Shown here: positions 41,570 to 46,798 of the stretch, piece by piece | How positions within the stretch are numbered: the first letter of the stretch is position 1 | Layout of the letters: each line of letters begins with the position of its first letter | Origin: a virus | Length of the DNA stretch: 47,060 nt | Reading direction: 5' to 3' (one strand) | Virus record (IMG/VR): IMGVR_UViG_3300028610_000341 | Location: 1-47,060 of that record | The notes under the pieces: model-generated | Database searches by the model: none | The model's input: the letters and a program-made list of their open reading frames with translations, nothing else | Told to the model about the DNA's origin: nothing | Program-made: the position numbers and the translations under genes

Positions 41570-41876
41570 GGTTGTGAAACCTTTCCTTGATGGCGCGGAG
41601 CGCGCTCCACAATCTCATGCGGGCGACGTTCCAGCAGTGGTGATCGATGTACACGTTCCCCCAGAACCCGCGCGTCTTCTCCTCCGCTTCCTCCATCCCA
41701 TAGAACCAAAACTCGCGGCCGTTGATGTCGTCGAGCATGGCCGCGAGGCGCGGGATCAGTGACAGCGCGTACTGCGTGGTGTGCGCGATGATGATGTTGC
41801 GACGGGTAGTAGAACGCGCCACCCGCCGCAGCATCCTCTCGGTGCGGCCTGTCTGTCGGCCGCCGTACTCAGCCAT
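41562..41876 (-). CDS. Small P-loop-like protein (Walker A variant GRQTGRT)
   Basis: 104 aa from ATG 41876, overlapping the previous gene by 8 bases. EYGGRQTGRTERMLRRVARSTTRRNIIIAHTTQYALSLIPRL resembles a P-loop (G-x4-GxT) with Arg in the place of the usual Lys, followed by a strand and helices. EFWFYGMEEAEEKTRGFWGNVYIDHHCWN resembles a Walker B-like strand region. It may be a small NTP-binding or host-takeover protein. The Arg substitution makes ATPase activity uncertain. Confidence 0.5.
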   Translation of the reverse strand: MAEYGGRQTGRTERMLRRVARSTTRRNIIIAHTTQYALSLIPRLAAMLDDINGREFWFYGMEEAEEKTRGFWGNVYIDHHCWNVARMRLWSALRAIKERFHNHV

Positions 41877-42246
41877 CCCGCAAACCTTCGACGCGGGACA
41901 GGTCGAACATGAGCGCACGCGTCTGGAACTTCGGCGCGATGGCGCGCGGGATCAAGCGGTGCGTCGCGTTGATGGCTTCCACCTTGTCCTGGATGTCGGC
42001 CAAGTCGGCCATGTACCCGTTACGCTGGTCACGCACGATCTCCAGCTCTGCGCTCAACTCCGCGAGGCGAGCCCGCTGCGCCGCGATCAGGTTGTCCTTG
42101 ATGCGCATGGTGCGCGCGTCACCCTCCACGCGGCCCTTGTACAGATTGATCTTCGCGTCCCGGATGCGAAGTTGCTCGCGCAGTCCGGCGTTCCGCGTGG
42201 TCATGGCGTGGAGCTGCGCGCGCAGTCCCCTGAAAATTTTGAACAT
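41869..42246 (-). CDS. Coiled-coil protein
   Basis: 125 aa. Almost the whole protein is heptad-rich (RGLRAQLHAMTTRNAGLREQLRIRDAKINLYKGRVEGDARTMRIKDNLIAAQRARLAELSAELEIVRDQRNGYMADLADIQDKVEAINATH). The C-terminus (KFQTRALMFDLSRVEGLRDG) breaks the coil. It could oligomerise or scaffold early phage complexes. No family recognised. Confidence 0.5.
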   Translation of the reverse strand: MFKIFRGLRAQLHAMTTRNAGLREQLRIRDAKINLYKGRVEGDARTMRIKDNLIAAQRARLAELSAELEIVRDQRNGYMADLADIQDKVEAINATHRLIPRAIAPKFQTRALMFDLSRVEGLRDG

Positions 42247-42249
42247 GAT

Positions 42250-42462
42250 TCAGATCTCCCCATTGATGTGGTCGCCGCAGTCAACGATGACCAAGTCACC
42301 GGACTCCACCAACGCACGGAGTGTGCGCTGGTAGGAGCCCTGCAGGTGGTAGATGGTGCCGTCCGCGACTAGCTCGCCGAACAGCTCCACAACTTCGTCG
42401 TGGTCCAGCTCTCCGTCTTCGTACGAACAGATGCGGGACACGATGTCAGCGGACGGTTTCAT
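42250..42462 (-). CDS. Conserved small phage protein (DUF7417-like pattern)
   Basis: 70 aa. ICSYEDGELDHDEVVELFGELVADGTIYHLQGSYQRTLRALVESGDL is a widely shared phage motif, with E-x-G-E-L, EVVELF and LQGSY-R. The family is common in phage early regions and its function is unknown. ATG 42462 overlaps the previous stop. Confidence 0.65.
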   Translation of the reverse strand: MKPSADIVSRICSYEDGELDHDEVVELFGELVADGTIYHLQGSYQRTLRALVESGDLVIVDCGDHINGEI

Positions 42463-42653
42463 GTGTTGCTCCACATCTCCACGCTTACGGCGCGGATCAG
42501 TTTGTTGACGAGCAAGCTCTGAGCGTGCGCGCCAGTGGCGTTCGCGAATCGAACGCGCAGTGATTCGTAGTACACGGCCCCCGCGGTGGCGACGGGACGA
42601 ACCCGCAGGTCGTCGCAGTCGTCGCACACCGATTCATGGCAGAGGGTACACAT
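42459..42653 (-). CDS. Small zinc-site protein
   Basis: 64 aa. It opens MCTLCHESVCDDCDDLRV, with CxxC pairs that suggest a zinc knuckle. The rest is SLRVRFANATGAHAQSLLVNKLIRAV. It overlaps the DUF7417-like gene by 4 bases. Function unknown. Confidence 0.5.
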   Translation of the reverse strand: MCTLCHESVCDDCDDLRVRPVATAGAVYYESLRVRFANATGAHAQSLLVNKLIRAVSVEMWSNT

Positions 42654-42664
42654 GTCCTTTGGCA

Positions 42665-42973
42665 CTACCGCGGGTTGCTGCGCGGCAGGGTAGCCTCGCG
42701 CTTGCGGTAACACTCGCGGTTGCGGAGCATGGAGAGCAGGTCGCTCGCCCGTTCCGCGTCGTAGCAAGTGCACACATCGTAATCGATGGTTGCGTCCTTG
42801 CGCTTCTCGCTGATGGGCTGGCCCTGGCGGTTGAGCGGGTACAGCCAGATGGTGCGCCGCTCGCTGATGTGCCACTGGTCGTTGCTCTTGTCGTGCTCCA
42901 ACCAGAACGCGGACTTCGGCTGCTCGATCATGTCGTCGTACAGCTCTTTGGCTTCTGCGGGTGATACATGCAT
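42665..42973 (-). CDS. Hypothetical early protein
   Basis: 102 aa. It has HVSPAEAKELYDDMIEQPKSAFWLEHDKSNDQWHISERRTIWLYP, a beta-rich stretch, and DATIDYDVCTCYDAERASDLLSML. The basic C-terminus reads ECYRKREATLPRSNPR. No family recognised. It follows the previous gene after three bases. Confidence 0.45.
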   Translation of the reverse strand: MHVSPAEAKELYDDMIEQPKSAFWLEHDKSNDQWHISERRTIWLYPLNRQGQPISEKRKDATIDYDVCTCYDAERASDLLSMLRNRECYRKREATLPRSNPR

Positions 42974-42976
42974 GGC

Positions 42977-43153
42977 TTACGCCTCCAGTGTGTAGCGCCA
43001 CTCGGGGCGCTGTGATGTCCGCTTCTCAACGTACTCCTGCACGGTGTCCACCTTCCACGTCTCCAGCTCCTGCAACGTGATGGGCATGGACAGCGTCTCC
43101 CCGGACGCAATGTGCGTCCGGGTCATCGTGGCGAGCGTGTCGGCGAAGTCCAT
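42977..43153 (-). CDS. Small hypothetical protein
   Basis: 58 aa from ATG 43153, which overlaps the preceding stop (TGATG). The sequence is MDFADTLATMTRTHIASGETLSMPITLQELETWKVDTVQEYVEKRTSQRPEWRYTLEA in character: helical then a C-terminal strand. Unknown. Confidence 0.45.
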   Translation of the reverse strand: MDFADTLATMTRTHIASGETLSMPITLQELETWKVDTVQEYVEKRTSQRPEWRYTLEA

Positions 43154-43407
43154 CACCCGCCATCCTTCAGCTCGCTCGCGAGCTTGTCGCTGTCGTTGAT
43201 CTCCGGGTCCAGCTCGGCGATCAGCGCGTTCACCTTCTTGAGCCCGTGCTCCATGTTGGAGCGCAGCGCCTGCAGCGTGCGCAGCGCCTTGGTCGCGTTC
43301 CCTTCGTTGGCGGCCGTGTCGAGCGTGCCGCCTTGCAGGTTGATGTTGTCGCTGATGACGACGACCGCGCGGATCGTGCGTAGGAAGTCGCTGAATGTCA
43401 TCCTCAT
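43153..43407 (-). CDS. Hypothetical early protein
   Basis: 84 aa. Start MTFSDFLRTIRAVVVISDNINLQGGTLDT, then a helical second half ATKALRTLQALRSNMEHGLKKVNALIAELDPEIN. Coupled to neighbours by a 4-base overlap and TGATG. No recognised family. Confidence 0.5.
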   Translation of the reverse strand: MRMTFSDFLRTIRAVVVISDNINLQGGTLDTAANEGNATKALRTLQALRSNMEHGLKKVNALIAELDPEINDSDKLASELKDGG

Positions 43408-43634
43408 GTGAGTTTCCTCTCGGTTGTTTCAAGGTTGCAGGACAGACAGCCCTGCGAGTGAGTGCGGAAGTCCACGTCAACGACTTGGTTGCCGCCGAAG
43501 TGTTTGCCGCCGTGTCGTACGCCAACCACGCGCCCCACCATGAACGGCAGGTCGCCCGTGAGGCATCCGGTGCTCTTGAGGAACGCCGCCGTGAAACGAA
43601 CGTGCGTGCCTTCCTTCAGGTCAGTATGAGGCAT
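43404..43634 (-). CDS. Small hypothetical protein with SH3-like pattern
   Basis: 76 aa. The strands KEGTHVRFTAAFLKSTG, FMVGRVVGVRHGG and NQVVDVDFRTHSQGCLSCNLE look like a small barrel with a late CLSC pair. ATG 43634 overlaps the next frame. No family is assigned. Confidence 0.5.
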   Translation of the reverse strand: MPHTDLKEGTHVRFTAAFLKSTGCLTGDLPFMVGRVVGVRHGGKHFGGNQVVDVDFRTHSQGCLSCNLETTERKLT

Positions 43635-43878
43635 GGTATCGCTCCATCACTTTGAGAAAGTTGTCCGTCGCAGCGTCGCAGCGCGCGGCGGCTTCGATGT
43701 CGAGTGCACGACGGCACGAGGCCGCGTACTCCCGCTCCCTGCGTGCCTGCTCCTGCTCTTGCTTGTACCGTGCCTCCCCCAGGGCCGCGAACGGCGCGTA
43801 GGCGAGTGCTACTGCGGCGGTGACTGCGAACACCACGGCGAACGCCAGCAGTGCGAGCTTGATGAACAGCCAGATCAT
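43621..43878 (-). CDS. Small membrane-anchored coiled-coil protein
   Basis: 85 aa. One long membrane helix (WLFIKLALLAFAVVFAVTAAVALAYAPFA) leads into a charged helix ARYKQEQEQARREREYAASCRRALDIEAAARC. ATG 43878 has GGGAGG upstream. The topology suggests a membrane protein with a cytoplasmic coil. Role unknown. Confidence 0.55.
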   Translation of the reverse strand: MIWLFIKLALLAFAVVFAVTAAVALAYAPFAALGEARYKQEQEQARREREYAASCRRALDIEAAARCDAATDNFLKVMERYHASY

Positions 43879-43897
43879 TTGCGTGCCTCCCTCATGG

Positions 43898-44074
43898 TTA
43901 GATGGTCTGCGCGCAGTCTTCCGTGCAGTGCGCGCAGCAGTTGCACTCGGCTTCGTCGTCGTCGATCTCTTGCGAGAACGGGCAAGGGTGATACTCGTGC
44001 TCCGTCTCCTCACACTTGCAGTGCTTGCAGTCGTAGCACTCGGGGTCGTGTTCGTCGTGCTGTTGGCATGGCAT
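43898..44074 (-). CDS. Cysteine-rich small protein (58 aa, 10-11 Cys)
   Basis: The peptide starts PCQQHDEHDPECYDCKHCKCEETEHEYHPCPF and ends DEAECNCCAHCTEDCAQ. Cys, His and acidic residues dominate, as in multi-metal zinc or metal-chelating microproteins. ATG 44074 follows the previous stop after 2 bases. No family recognised. It is one of the more striking early proteins. Confidence 0.6.
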   Translation of the reverse strand: MPCQQHDEHDPECYDCKHCKCEETEHEYHPCPFSQEIDDDEAECNCCAHCTEDCAQTI

Positions 44075-44076
44075 TG

Positions 44077-44280
44077 TTAACGCTCCAGGTAGTAGGTCCA
44101 GCGTGTGGGGTCGCCTTCGTTCCAGCGCGCCACCAACTCGGCGGCGGTGTTGACGCCGTGCTGCTGCAGGTCGGCGTGCGTGATGGGCTGGGTCGTCTGC
44201 GTGCGTGTCGCGTCGCCGGGCCCGTGGTACACGCGGGTGAAGTACGCGATGGTCGGTGCGTTCCAGTCGTAGCCTTTCAT
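44077..44280 (-). CDS. Small early protein
   Basis: 67 aa. It begins KGYDWNAPTIAYFTRVYHGPGDATRTQT and ends HADLQQHGVNTAAELVARWNEGDPTRWTYYLER. It is preceded by the full start-associated sequence, with its GGAGG 5 nt from ATG 44280. Unknown function. Confidence 0.55.
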   Translation of the reverse strand: MKGYDWNAPTIAYFTRVYHGPGDATRTQTTQPITHADLQQHGVNTAAELVARWNEGDPTRWTYYLER

Positions 44281-44282
44281 GA

Positions 44283-44334
44283 TGCCTCCAGGCGTTGTGG
44301 TGATGCGGCGTAGCGGAATCGAACCGCGCGGCCG
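44283..44334 (-). repeat. Early cassette 5: degenerate T-arm hairpin plus start-associated sequence
   Basis: The invariant 19-nt sequence ACCACAACGCCTGGAGGCA is intact (44301-44283). The hairpin (44334-44306) keeps the T-loop TTCGATT and a 4-bp stem GCGG/CCGC, but a 3x3 internal mismatch interrupts it before an outer CGGC/GCCG stem. It is therefore a worn copy. It lies between the 5-codon frame at 44352-44369 and the gene at 44077-44280. Confidence 0.75.
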
Positions 44335-44351
44335 TGGCCTGCCGCCGGGCG

Positions 44352-44369
44352 TTACCCCGGCGTGTGCAT
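44352..44369 (-). CDS. Five-codon frame with strong ribosome binding site (MHTPG)
   Basis: ATG CAC ACG CCG GGG TAA follows CGCGGGAGGCATC, a relic of the start-associated sequence (AACGC...GGAGGCATC). It lies after the tRNA-Ser and overlaps a GCCGGG/CCCGGC hairpin (44344-44361). It may be a leader peptide, or all that is left of a deleted early gene between two cassettes. Confidence 0.3.
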   Translation of the reverse strand: MHTPG

Positions 44370-44413
44370 GATGCCTCCCGCGTTGAGTGAGAAGGAAGCC
44401 GCGTCATGCGGCA

Positions 44414-44499
44414 AGGAAGCGGTGGGACTCGAACCCACAGGCCACCGCAGTGGCCTACCACCTTAGCAAGGTGGCCCCTGATCCAGCCGGATCGCTTCC
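44414..44499 (-). tRNA. tRNA-Ser(GCU)
   Basis: Folded by eye: acceptor GGAAGCG/CGCTTCC, anticodon stem CCACC/GGTGG with loop TTGCTAA (anticodon GCU), long variable arm GGCCAC/GTGGCC, and T arm GTGGG-TTCGAGT-CCCAC. The long variable arm and anticodon fit serine (AGC/AGU codons). The discriminator is U and no CCA is encoded. It lies 8 bases after an early gene and is followed by relic start-associated sequence, the slot that the T-arm cassettes occupy elsewhere. Confidence 0.9.
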
Positions 44500-44507
44500 G
44501 ACGTGCG

Positions 44508-44915
44508 CTAGCTGTTGCTCTCCGCTTCCATCTTGCGGAGCTTGAGCACGGCCAGCTCCAGCTTCGACACCGTCTCGCGCGCATTGCGCAGGTCGGCGTA
44601 GAGCTGCGACGTGGCGTACGTGCCGAGGAAGTCCTGGCTCGCGTCGCGCAGGTTGCGCACGATGCGACGTTGGCGCACGATGTCGGCGCCAGTGTAGCGT
44701 GGCACCTCGCGCGTGTTGTTCACCAGGAAGTCGCGCAGGTTGACCACCTCGAAGACGCCGTCTTCCTCGATGTCCCGCACGAGTGAGCGGATCGCCTTCG
44801 CGTCGCCCTTCATGCAGAACACGCCGCCGCGGAGCTGGTTGCCTTCGCTCCAGACGGTGTAGTGCGCGACCTTGTTGCCCTTGCTCTCGGTGTGGATGAA
44901 TGCTGATGTTCTCAT
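44508..44915 (-). CDS. Early protein, helical C-terminus
   Basis: 135 aa. Strand-rich start SAFIHTESKGNKVAHYTVWSEGNQLRGGVFCMKGDAKAIRSLVRDIEEDGVFEVV; the second half is helical, RRIVRNLRDASQDFLGTYATSQLYADLRNARETVSKLELAVLKLRKMEAE. Ribosome binding site GGGGG. It is followed by the tRNA-Ser. Unknown function. Confidence 0.55.
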   Translation of the reverse strand: MRTSAFIHTESKGNKVAHYTVWSEGNQLRGGVFCMKGDAKAIRSLVRDIEEDGVFEVVNLRDFLVNNTREVPRYTGADIVRQRRIVRNLRDASQDFLGTYATSQLYADLRNARETVSKLELAVLKLRKMEAESNS

Positions 44916-44927
44916 GGTGCGTTCCCC

Positions 44928-45338
44928 CTAGTTGTCGTTGATGATAATCAGCGCGTCCGGGAACATCCGGATGCGGCTCGTGAGTGCTTCGGGTGTGGTG
45001 TCGCGGGTAAAGATCATCGGCTCGCCGTTACGGTCGAGCACGGGCCGCTTCTGATGGTAGTCGTATGCGATGTAATACGACCACGGCGCGGGCGGGTAGT
45101 CGTTGTGGTCGTCGCGCTCGATGCAGCCAAGCTCGCCGTCGTAGTTCTCCACGATGTAACCGAACGACTCCGCCTTGAGCACGGCCTGTACGAGCGCGTC
45201 GTGCTGGTGGCTGATGCTGCCACTCTTGGCGAACGTCTGTGCGAACACGACACCGTCGCCGTCGTCGTCGTTGCTCACGATGTAACCGTTGACATCTGCG
45301 TCGTACCAAACGAATGCGCTCTCTGCGCGGTCGGTCAT
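44928..45338 (-). CDS. Early protein
   Basis: 136 aa from ATG 45338, directly after a start-associated sequence. FVWYDADVNGYIVSNDDDGDGVVFAQTFAKSGSISHQHDALVQAVLKAESFGYIVENYDGELGCIERDD, then PAPWSYYIAYDYHQKRPVLDRNGEPMIFTRD. It is acidic, aromatic-rich and probably globular. No family recognised; perhaps a host-takeover factor. Confidence 0.55.
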   Translation of the reverse strand: MTDRAESAFVWYDADVNGYIVSNDDDGDGVVFAQTFAKSGSISHQHDALVQAVLKAESFGYIVENYDGELGCIERDDHNDYPPAPWSYYIAYDYHQKRPVLDRNGEPMIFTRDTTPEALTSRIRMFPDALIIINDN

Positions 45339-45341
45339 GAT

Positions 45342-45395
45342 TGCCTCCAGGCGTTGTGGTGAAGCGGGACGTGGGGGATCGAACCCCACGCCCGC
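45342..45395 (-). repeat. Early cassette 4: T-arm hairpin plus start-associated sequence
   Basis: Hairpin 45395-45364 in RNA: GCGGG-CGTGGGG, loop TTCGATC, CCCCACG-T-CCCGC. Seven pairs next to the loop, one bulged T on the 3' side, five outer pairs. It starts 3 nt after a stop codon. The 19-nt start-associated sequence (45360-45342) follows, ending 3 nt before ATG 45338. Confidence 0.85.
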
Positions 45396-45398
45396 GTG

Positions 45399-45785
45399 CT
45401 ACACCTGCGTGACGGGACCGACGAAGTCAAAGTTCTTGACGGCCCGCTTGCGAGCGGCGTTGATGTACTTGTGGATCGCCTTCTGCCGTAGCGCGGCGGT
45501 CGCGAAGTCGCGAGGTGCCTGCCACGCGCCGAAGTTGTCACCGCCGCGCGTCGCGCTGCAGTGGAGCGTGTAGTACGTGCCGGGCGCCGTGTCATAGCCG
45601 AGGAAACCCTTGTCCAGTTCCTCCTGCGGGGTGGGCTCGTACGTCGTCAGCGACGTGGAGTAACGCGCGCCGACCGTGCGGCCCTTGTTGTCAGCGACGC
45701 CGAAGTTGATGTAGAACGTCTCGCTCGGGACGTTGCTCGCGATGCGGCAGTACTCGTACTTGGCCGCGATGTGCGGTGCCTTCAT
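45399..45785 (-). CDS. Early protein
   Basis: 128 aa from ATG 45785, just after a start-associated sequence. It reads KAPHIAAKYEYCRIASNVPSETFYINFGVADNKGRTVGARYSTSLTTYEPTPQEELDKGFLGYDTAPGTYYTLHCSATRGGDNFGAWQ in part, with a basic helical C-terminus AALRQKAIHKYINAARKRAVKNFDFV. No recognised family. Confidence 0.55.
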   Translation of the reverse strand: MKAPHIAAKYEYCRIASNVPSETFYINFGVADNKGRTVGARYSTSLTTYEPTPQEELDKGFLGYDTAPGTYYTLHCSATRGGDNFGAWQAPRDFATAALRQKAIHKYINAARKRAVKNFDFVGPVTQV

Positions 45786-45789
45786 GGTG

Positions 45790-45843
45790 TGCCTCCAGGC
45801 GTTGTGGTGAGGTGGGACGCACGGAATCGAACCGTGCGCCCAC
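45790..45843 (-). repeat. Early cassette 3: T-arm hairpin plus start-associated sequence
   Basis: Hairpin 45843-45812 in RNA: GTGGG-CGCACGG, loop TTCGATT, CCGTGCG-T-CCCAC. Seven pairs, bulged T, five pairs, as in cassette 4 but with a different stem sequence, so base changes are compensated. It starts 3 nt after the stop of the gene at 45847. The start-associated sequence is 45808-45790. Confidence 0.85.
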
Positions 45844-45846
45844 GTG

Positions 45847-46353
45847 CTACCACTCAGTCGTTTCGGGTGCGTCATTGAACGGGCGCGTGTCCAAGAACTT
45901 GATCGCGTCGTTGAGCGTGTCGAAGAACTCCATGTCCGCATCACCTGCGTTGTACTGCTTGAGCACCGTGAATTGATCGTCAACGGTGTCGAGCATTCCC
46001 TTCTCGAACGTCGGCACCTTCACGCACAGGCGGCCACCCAGTATCTCGGTGTGGTCGTCGCCAGCGAACGCGAAGATCTCGATGGCGTCGCCCGTCTCAT
46101 TGGACACGGTGAAGCCATGCATCGCGAGCGCCTTGCCCAGGTCGTCGTTGGTGAAGGGCAGGTCTTCCTTGACCGCGCTCTGCATGGTCAGGTACTCGGG
46201 TGTCGCGTCCATGTTGTCCATGTCGCCGACGATGCCGTCCAGCGCCGCGATGAAGATCGTCGCGTTGCCCAAGCTACTCGGTGCGTCCAGTGCCTTGCGT
46301 GCTTGGTCGGCCAAGTAAATGATGCTGTCGAGTAGTTCGCGTGCGTTTGCCAT
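45847..46353 (-). CDS. Early protein
   Basis: 168 aa from ATG 46353. Start ANARELLDSIIYLADQARKALDAPSSLGNATIFIAALDGIVGDMDNMDATPEYLTMQSAVKEDLPFTNDDLGKALAMHGFTVSN, then FAFAGDDHTEILGGRLCVKVPTF, and an acidic helical C-terminus. Directly follows a start-associated sequence. Unknown function. Confidence 0.55.
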   Translation of the reverse strand: MANARELLDSIIYLADQARKALDAPSSLGNATIFIAALDGIVGDMDNMDATPEYLTMQSAVKEDLPFTNDDLGKALAMHGFTVSNETGDAIEIFAFAGDDHTEILGGRLCVKVPTFEKGMLDTVDDQFTVLKQYNAGDADMEFFDTLNDAIKFLDTRPFNDAPETTEW

Positions 46354-46355
46354 GG

Positions 46356-46408
46356 TGCCTCCAGGCGTTGTGGTGATGCGGCGAGCGCGGAATCGAACCG
46401 CGCTGCCG
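46356..46408 (-). repeat. Early cassette 2: T-arm hairpin plus start-associated sequence
   Basis: Hairpin 46408-46379 in RNA: CGGC-AGCGCGG, loop TTCGATT, CCGCGCT-C-GCCG. Seven pairs, bulged C, four pairs (a terminal A-C mismatch would be the fifth). It is identical to cassette 1 in the hairpin. The start-associated sequence is 46374-46356. Confidence 0.85.
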
Positions 46409-46415
46409 TGTCTGC

Positions 46416-46742
46416 TTACGCTGTGATGTCCCAGTAGCCGGACCCGCCCGCGGGGAAGCAGCGGAACCAACGCTGCGAGCCGTCGTTCCAAACAACCTTC
46501 GTCAGCACACCGTCCAACTCCACGATGGCGTGCAGCACTTTCATTCCGTCCATCCAACCATCACTCTCCATGTACGTGTTGTGCACTCTGTACCCGGCGT
46601 TGGTGAAGGTGGCGAGATCGATGTGCGCCGCCGCGTTGTGCCATTCGATGTACGAGGTGGGGATGGCGGTGAATCCTGCGCGCCACGCCTTCATCGCGTC
46701 CTCGATGGCGGTCGGCAGTGCCAGCTTCTTGCGTGCGGTCAT
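46416..46742 (-). CDS. First early protein
   Basis: 108 aa from ATG 46742, with GGAGG in the start-associated sequence. It is TARKKLALPTAIEDAMKAWRAGFTAIPTSYIEWHNAAAHIDLATFTNAGYRVHNTYMESDGWMDGMKVLHAIVELDGVLTKVVWN in part, rich in Trp and Tyr. First gene of the leftward operon, so probably the earliest made. No family recognised. Confidence 0.55.
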   Translation of the reverse strand: MTARKKLALPTAIEDAMKAWRAGFTAIPTSYIEWHNAAAHIDLATFTNAGYRVHNTYMESDGWMDGMKVLHAIVELDGVLTKVVWNDGSQRWFRCFPAGGSGYWDITA

Positions 46743-46745
46743 GAT

Positions 46746-46798
46746 TGCCTCCAGGCGTTGTGGTAAAGCGGCGAGCGCGGAATCGAACCGCGCTGCCG
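46746..46798 (-). repeat. Early cassette 1: T-arm hairpin plus start-associated sequence in the leader
   Basis: Hairpin 46798-46769 in RNA: CGGC-AGCGCGG, loop TTCGATT, CCGCGCT-C-GCCG, identical to cassette 2. Start-associated sequence 46764-46746, ending 3 nt before ATG 46742. As the first element of the leader it shows that the hairpin is not only an inter-gene spacer. Confidence 0.85.

Noticed and set aside
42543-42557. T-loop-like CGCG-TTCGATT-CGCG on the minus strand
   Set aside because: It lies in the middle of a coding gene with only four pairs and no start-associated sequence; probably chance.
44306-44400. Possible second complete tRNA ending in the TTCGATT arm
   Set aside because: A GCGGC/GCCGC outer pairing can be drawn, but no D arm or anticodon arm fits between, so it is treated as a worn cassette.
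25290-46742. Long rightward open frames opposite the leftward genes (for example 32985-34028, 36297-37322)
   Set aside because: They are antisense shadows of well-supported genes in a G/C-rich genome.
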